Shown one piece after another: positions 5,659 through 8,146 of a stretch of 8,146 bases of DNA; the stretch's first letter is position 1; each line of letters opens with the position of its first letter. The notes under the pieces are model-generated. The model was not told the DNA's origin. It saw only the letters and a list, made by a program, of their open reading frames with translations, and did no database searches. Position numbers and translations under genes: made by a program. The DNA is from Peptococcaceae bacterium (GTDB lineage Bacteria; Bacillota; Peptococcia; Peptococcales; Peptococcaceae), in assembly GCA_017622155.1 (NCBI GenBank), contig JAGARS010000124.1, forward strand, positions 1 through 8,146, given 5' to 3'.

Positions 5659-5729
5659 TGAAAAAACCTGTATTGATTTTTCCATGTCAATCTCGACATG
5701 AAAATACAATACAGGTTTTTGTTTGTAAT
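5649..5729. terminator. 81-bp near-perfect inverted repeat, probable bidirectional terminator
   Basis: The pairing arms are AAAAACCTGTATTG (5662-5675) with CAATACAGGTTTTT (5707-5720). Inside is CATGTC (5683-5688) with GACATG (5695-5700) around loop AATCTC, with A/T-rich strands between that also nearly pair. An outer ATTACAA (5649-5655) pairs with TTGTAAT (5723-5729). Read on the minus strand the stem ends GGTTTTTT, a good terminator tail for ttcA, whose stop is 5733. Read on the plus strand it ends GGTTTTTG. The length is unusual for a plain terminator, so a miniature mobile-element origin is possible. Confidence 0.7.
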
Positions 5730-5732
5730 GGA

Positions 5733-6512
5733 TTATTCTTTATTTTCTTTTTCCATCCGTTTGATTGTCTGCATTTTTTGTTCTTCTTCCGGCAGCATCA
5801 GAGGTTCCCACAATGTGGTGGTGATAGCATTGAGCATGCGTTCCCGCACGGTTGGGTTCATAGCTTCAAAGCGTGCCATTTCTTCTTTCATGGAGTGCCG
5901 TTTGGTGATACCGTCTGCCGGGCAGTTGTTTGGCACCACAGGCAGTTCCAGTTTGTTGGCGCAGCTGATAATATCCCGTTCGTGTACATAAATCATAGGG
6001 CGAATTACGGTGATATCCGCGCGGGATAGATAGGTGCGCGGCATAAAGGTGTGCATACGCCCTTCAAACACCAGGCTCATCAGAAATGTTTCCAGTGCAT
6101 CATCCAAATGATGCCCCAAGGCTACTTTGTTGCAGCCCATTTGTTTTGCGATATTGTTGATGGCGCCACGGCGCATATTGGCACATAATGAGCAGGGGCT
6201 GGATTCTTTGCGTTCTTCGTATACGATGCGGCCGATATTGGTTTCTTCCAGATGAAACGGTACGCCCAGAGATTTGCAATAATCGCCCACCAGGTTGTAA
6301 TCGTTATTCCAGCCTACGTCTAACGAAATACCAACCAGCTCAAATGGAATGGGCAGCGTTTTTTGCAGCACGGATAAACAGTATAACAATACGGTGCTGT
6401 CTTTGCCGCCGGATAATCCCACTGCAATTTTATCGTATGGCTGAATAAGTCCGTATTCTCTGCTTGCGCGGCGAATTTTGGACAGCAATGGTTTATTGAA
6501 TTTATGCCACAT
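5733..6512 (-). CDS. ttcA: TtcA-family tRNA 2-thiolation protein (PP-loop ATPase, Fe-S)
   Basis: This cytosolic ATP-dependent sulfurtransferase of the TtcA branch has 259 residues. In E. coli, TtcA makes 2-thiocytidine at tRNA position 32. Visible here: PP-loop SGGKDS (34-39), which activates the target base by adenylation; CSLC (C107, C110) followed by ANMRRG; GHHLDDALETFLM (133-145); and a later C197. C107, C110 and C197 are the likely three cysteine ligands of a 4Fe-4S cluster. It is somewhat shorter than the E. coli enzyme. AAGGAGG (6520-6526) lies 7 bases before the ATG. It is transcribed alone, divergently from folD, and ends at the long hairpin. Related Bacillota proteins are annotated as TtcA by similarity, so the exact tRNA target is inferred. 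Confidence 0.88.
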   Translation of the reverse strand: MWHKFNKPLLSKIRRASREYGLIQPYDKIAVGLSGGKDSTVLLYCLSVLQKTLPIPFELVGISLDVGWNNDYNLVGDYCKSLGVPFHLEETNIGRIVYEERKESSPCSLCANMRRGAINNIAKQMGCNKVALGHHLDDALETFLMSLVFEGRMHTFMPRTYLSRADITVIRPMIYVHERDIISCANKLELPVVPNNCPADGITKRHSMKEEMARFEAMNPTVRERMLNAITTTLWEPLMLPEEEQKMQTIKRMEKENKE

Positions 6513-6562
6513 AAGAGCGCCTCCTTGCGTGTTCGAATCAACTGTACACGGTTTCCTGAATA

Positions 6563-6591
6563 ATTATATCGGAAATACGGCAGAAATGCAA
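6563..6591 (-). promoter_or_regulatory. Promoter of ttcA
   Basis: On the minus strand there is -35 TTGCAT (6591-6586), a 17-bp spacer and -10 TATAAT (6568-6563), for a transcript beginning about 45 bases before the ATG. TTTCC (6552-6556) and GGAAA (6571-6575) form a short inverted repeat around the -10 box. This is too weak to call an operator. Confidence 0.7.
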
Positions 6592-6600
6592 AATAAATAT

Positions 6601-6629
6601 AGTTCATTCTTGGCAAAGTGTGATATAAT
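6601..6629 (+). promoter_or_regulatory. Promoter of folD (extended -10)
   Basis: TGATATAAT (6621-6629) is a perfect TATAAT preceded by the TGn extension. The -35 region at the correct distance (AGTTCA, 6601-6606) is poor, as is usual for extended -10 promoters. The leader would be about 40 bases, with AAAGGAG (6658-6664) before the ATG. No room or conserved core for a tetrahydrofolate riboswitch is seen. Confidence 0.6.
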
Positions 6630-6676
6630 AAACTGATATTATCTAGAGCATAACCGACAAAGGAGCGATTATTTAT

Positions 6677-7516
6677 ATGTTGAAGTTAATCAGCGGCAGT
6701 GATTTGGCCAAAAAACGCCGCGAAGAAATCAAAGAAGAAGTGGTAAAATTAAAAGCACAGGGTATCATCCCGGGGCTTGCAGTGATTTTAGTAGGGGAAG
6801 ATCAGGCTTCTCAGGTATATGTGCGCAACAAAGAAAATGCATGCAAAGAGGTGGGTTTTTATTCCGAAGTATATCGTCTGCCGGAAGCAACTTCTCAAGA
6901 TGAGCTGCTGGCTTTGATTGATAAGCTGAACCATGATGACAAGATTCACGGGCTTCTGGTGCAGCTGCCGGTACCGGCACATATCGATGAAAACGCGGTA
7001 ATTCACGCAATCAGCCCTAGAAAAGATGTAGATGGTTTTCTGCCGGAAAACCTGGGCTCTCTTTTGATTGGTGAACCGGCATTTGAACCGTGCACACCAA
7101 AAGGATGTCTGGAACTGATTAAAGAAAGCGGCATTGATATTTCCGGCAAAAAAGCAGTGGTAGTAGGCCGCAGCAATATTGTAGGGAAACCGGTAGCCAT
7201 GATGCTGCTGCGTGAAAATGCTACAGTGACAATTTGCCATTCCAGAACCAAAAATCTGAAAGAAGAATTGCTGCAGGCAGATATTATTGTAGCTGCAGTA
7301 GGGAAAGCCAATATGATTACCGGCGATATGGTGAAAGACGGCGCGGTGGTAATTGATGTGGGTATTAACCGTGACGAAAACGGTAAAATGTGCGGTGATG
7401 TTGACCGTGCCAGCCTGGAAGGGCGCGACTGTTATCTGACACCGGTGCCGGGCGGCGTTGGGCCGATGACCATCACAATGCTGATGAAAAACACATTGGA
7501 GAGTGCAACTCGTTAG
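6677..7516 (+). CDS. folD: Bifunctional methylenetetrahydrofolate dehydrogenase/methenyltetrahydrofolate cyclohydrolase
   Basis: This enzyme interconverts 5,10-methylene-, 5,10-methenyl- and 10-formyl-tetrahydrofolate with NADP(H), supplying one-carbon units for purines and formyl-Met-tRNA. At 279 residues it is full length. Motifs in order: YVRNKENACKEVG (48-60) with catalytic Lys at 52, GLLVQLPVP (92-100), KDVDGF (116-121), PCTPKG (138-143), the nucleotide-binding GRSNIVGKP (164-172), and PVPGGVGPMT (256-265) near the end. All key residues are present. The ATG at 6677 is 12 bases after AAGGAG, a slightly long spacing, but no better start fits the family N-terminus. It shares a transcript with the next gene, whose ribosome binding site overlaps the folD stop. 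Confidence 0.96.
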   Translation: MLKLISGSDLAKKRREEIKEEVVKLKAQGIIPGLAVILVGEDQASQVYVRNKENACKEVGFYSEVYRLPEATSQDELLALIDKLNHDDKIHGLLVQLPVPAHIDENAVIHAISPRKDVDGFLPENLGSLLIGEPAFEPCTPKGCLELIKESGIDISGKKAVVVGRSNIVGKPVAMMLLRENATVTICHSRTKNLKEELLQADIIVAAVGKANMITGDMVKDGAVVIDVGINRDENGKMCGDVDRASLEGRDCYLTPVPGGVGPMTITMLMKNTLESATR

Positions 7517-7528
7517 GAGGAAGACACT

Positions 7529-8053
7529 ATGGAACAGAAGGAACTGGATCAAAAAATTCTCATGATTTGTGAGGATATCGAACAGAACTTGAAACAGGCA
7601 GAGCAGCTGCCGAATTATCAGGACAGCGCATCGTATTACTGCCGACTGCATATGCTGCAGGAAATTGTGGCAACGGAGCGTCGTTTGCAGGAAGAGGTAA
7701 GCCTGCCATGTCGGTTTTTACTGGAACATTTCTCTTTGTTTTTGGGTAAATGGGATTATAATATCGGCTGCAAATATGGGCAGATGCAGTGCGGCCGCGG
7801 TATGCTTTCCGGTATTAAAATTCTGGACTGGGGCAATGTCGTACTCACCATTGATGGCATGGAAGTGACCTGGCGCGATGCCGATTATGATTATATGTTT
7901 TATCCGGACAAAGTAATTCTGCGTCCGAAAATGGCCGGGAAATCTGATATCTATCTGTATTTCAGCTATGCGTTCAAGTATGGGAATGTGCTGAGCCGTT
8001 TCCCTGAAGTGGCGAATGATCCGCAGACGATTTACTGGCATCAGGACATGTAA
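7529..8053 (+). CDS. Hypothetical protein (174 aa), coupled to folD
   Basis: I do not recognise this family. Residues 1-57 are highly charged and helical (possible coiled coil), residues 61-73 are a hydrophobic helix, and 75-135 look beta-rich with many aromatic residues. A second aromatic patch (DIYLYFSYAFKYG, 140-152) follows. Two cysteines, C81 and C88, lie in the central part, without a CxxC pair. No signal peptide or clear membrane segment is visible, so it is probably cytosolic. AGGAGG (7515-7520) overlaps the folD TAG and lies 8 bases before the ATG. The gap is only 12 bases, so co-transcription and translational coupling with folD are likely. No folate-related motif is visible, so linkage to folate metabolism is only a suggestion from position. 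Confidence 0.85.
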   Translation: MEQKELDQKILMICEDIEQNLKQAEQLPNYQDSASYYCRLHMLQEIVATERRLQEEVSLPCRFLLEHFSLFLGKWDYNIGCKYGQMQCGRGMLSGIKILDWGNVVLTIDGMEVTWRDADYDYMFYPDKVILRPKMAGKSDIYLYFSYAFKYGNVLSRFPEVANDPQTIYWHQDM

Positions 8054-8080
8054 GCAAGGCTGGTCTTTTTTCCGTATTAC

Positions 8081-8146
8081 TGCGTTGTTTTCAAATTCGT
8101 TTGCTCGCGTACCATCAGTACGCCACGCTGCACAAATTTGAAAGCC
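8081..8146. repeat. Palindromic intergenic element, cut by the window end
   Basis: A perfect inner stem GCGTAC (8107-8112) / GTACGC (8118-8123) around loop CATCA is nested in outer arms TTTCAAATT (8089-8097) / AATTTGAAA (8135-8143). The intervening strands (CGTTTGCTC and CACGCTGCAC) are partly complementary. Composition and nested symmetry suggest a dispersed repeat of the REP or MITE type rather than a simple terminator. The preceding T-run (8066-8071) after the unknown gene may mark a terminator, but no strong stem precedes it. Confidence 0.5.

Noticed and set aside
5373..5699. 108-codon minus-strand open frame over the transposase-like remnant
   Set aside because: It starts inside the long hairpin, has no ribosome binding site, and lies opposite a remnant with recognisable residues.
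6630..6676. Tetrahydrofolate riboswitch upstream of folD
   Set aside because: About 40 bases of leader is too short, and I see no matching stem arrangement.
6788..7651. 287-codon minus-strand open frame over folD and the start of the next gene
   Set aside because: It crosses the junction of two well-supported plus-strand genes, and its composition is that of an antisense translation of folD.

Overview
The window looks like chromosomal DNA from a moderately AT-rich member of the Bacillota. Genes have strong AGGAGG-type ribosome binding sites, TTG is used as a start twice, and the gene set fits: a Gram-positive type DinG with an N-terminal exonuclease, a short archaeal/Thermotoga-type AhcY, a TtcA-family protein and FolD. 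An anaerobic gut lineage such as the Negativicutes is my guess, but nothing here proves it. No rRNA, tRNA, CRISPR array, prophage or intact insertion sequence is visible.

Layout. (1) 1-480, plus strand: a 57-residue zinc-ribbon protein and, 25 bases further on, a 36-residue basic helical microprotein with a very good ribosome binding site. They are followed by a perfect 14-bp palindrome and a hairpin terminator shared with the converging dinG. (2) 496-5282, minus strand, transcribed from high to low coordinates: yefM-like antitoxin, yoeB-like toxin, ahcY and dinG. The toxin-antitoxin pair has a near-consensus promoter with an operator-like palindrome filling its spacer. ahcY has its own promoter directly behind the toxin gene, and dinG follows ahcY by 18 bases. 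(3) 5283-5732: a decayed patch with a 13-codon mini-ORF, the C-terminal remnant of what looks like an Rpn/PD-(D/E)XK-type transposase-associated protein, a small tandem duplication, and an 81-bp near-perfect inverted repeat that can act as a bidirectional terminator. (4) 5733-8053: ttcA (minus) and folD (plus) are divergent, with separate recognisable promoters in a 164-bp gap. folD is followed by an unrecognised 174-residue protein whose ribosome binding site overlaps the folD stop. (5) 8054-8146: a T-run, then a GC-rich palindromic intergenic element cut by the window end.

How the genes relate. ahcY (removal of S-adenosylhomocysteine, methyl cycle) and folD (one-carbon folate interconversion) are both one-carbon metabolism genes, but they are in separate transcription units. 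dinG (helicase/nuclease for DNA repair) and ttcA (tRNA thiolation) are housekeeping genes. The toxin-antitoxin pair and the transposase-like remnant between ahcY and ttcA are the accessory part.

I did not find a convincing new multi-gene system. The items most worth a second look are the microprotein/zinc-ribbon pair, the half-site shared by the toxin-antitoxin operator and the ahcY leader, the DinG that keeps both exonuclease residues and Fe-S cysteines, and the terminal palindromic element.
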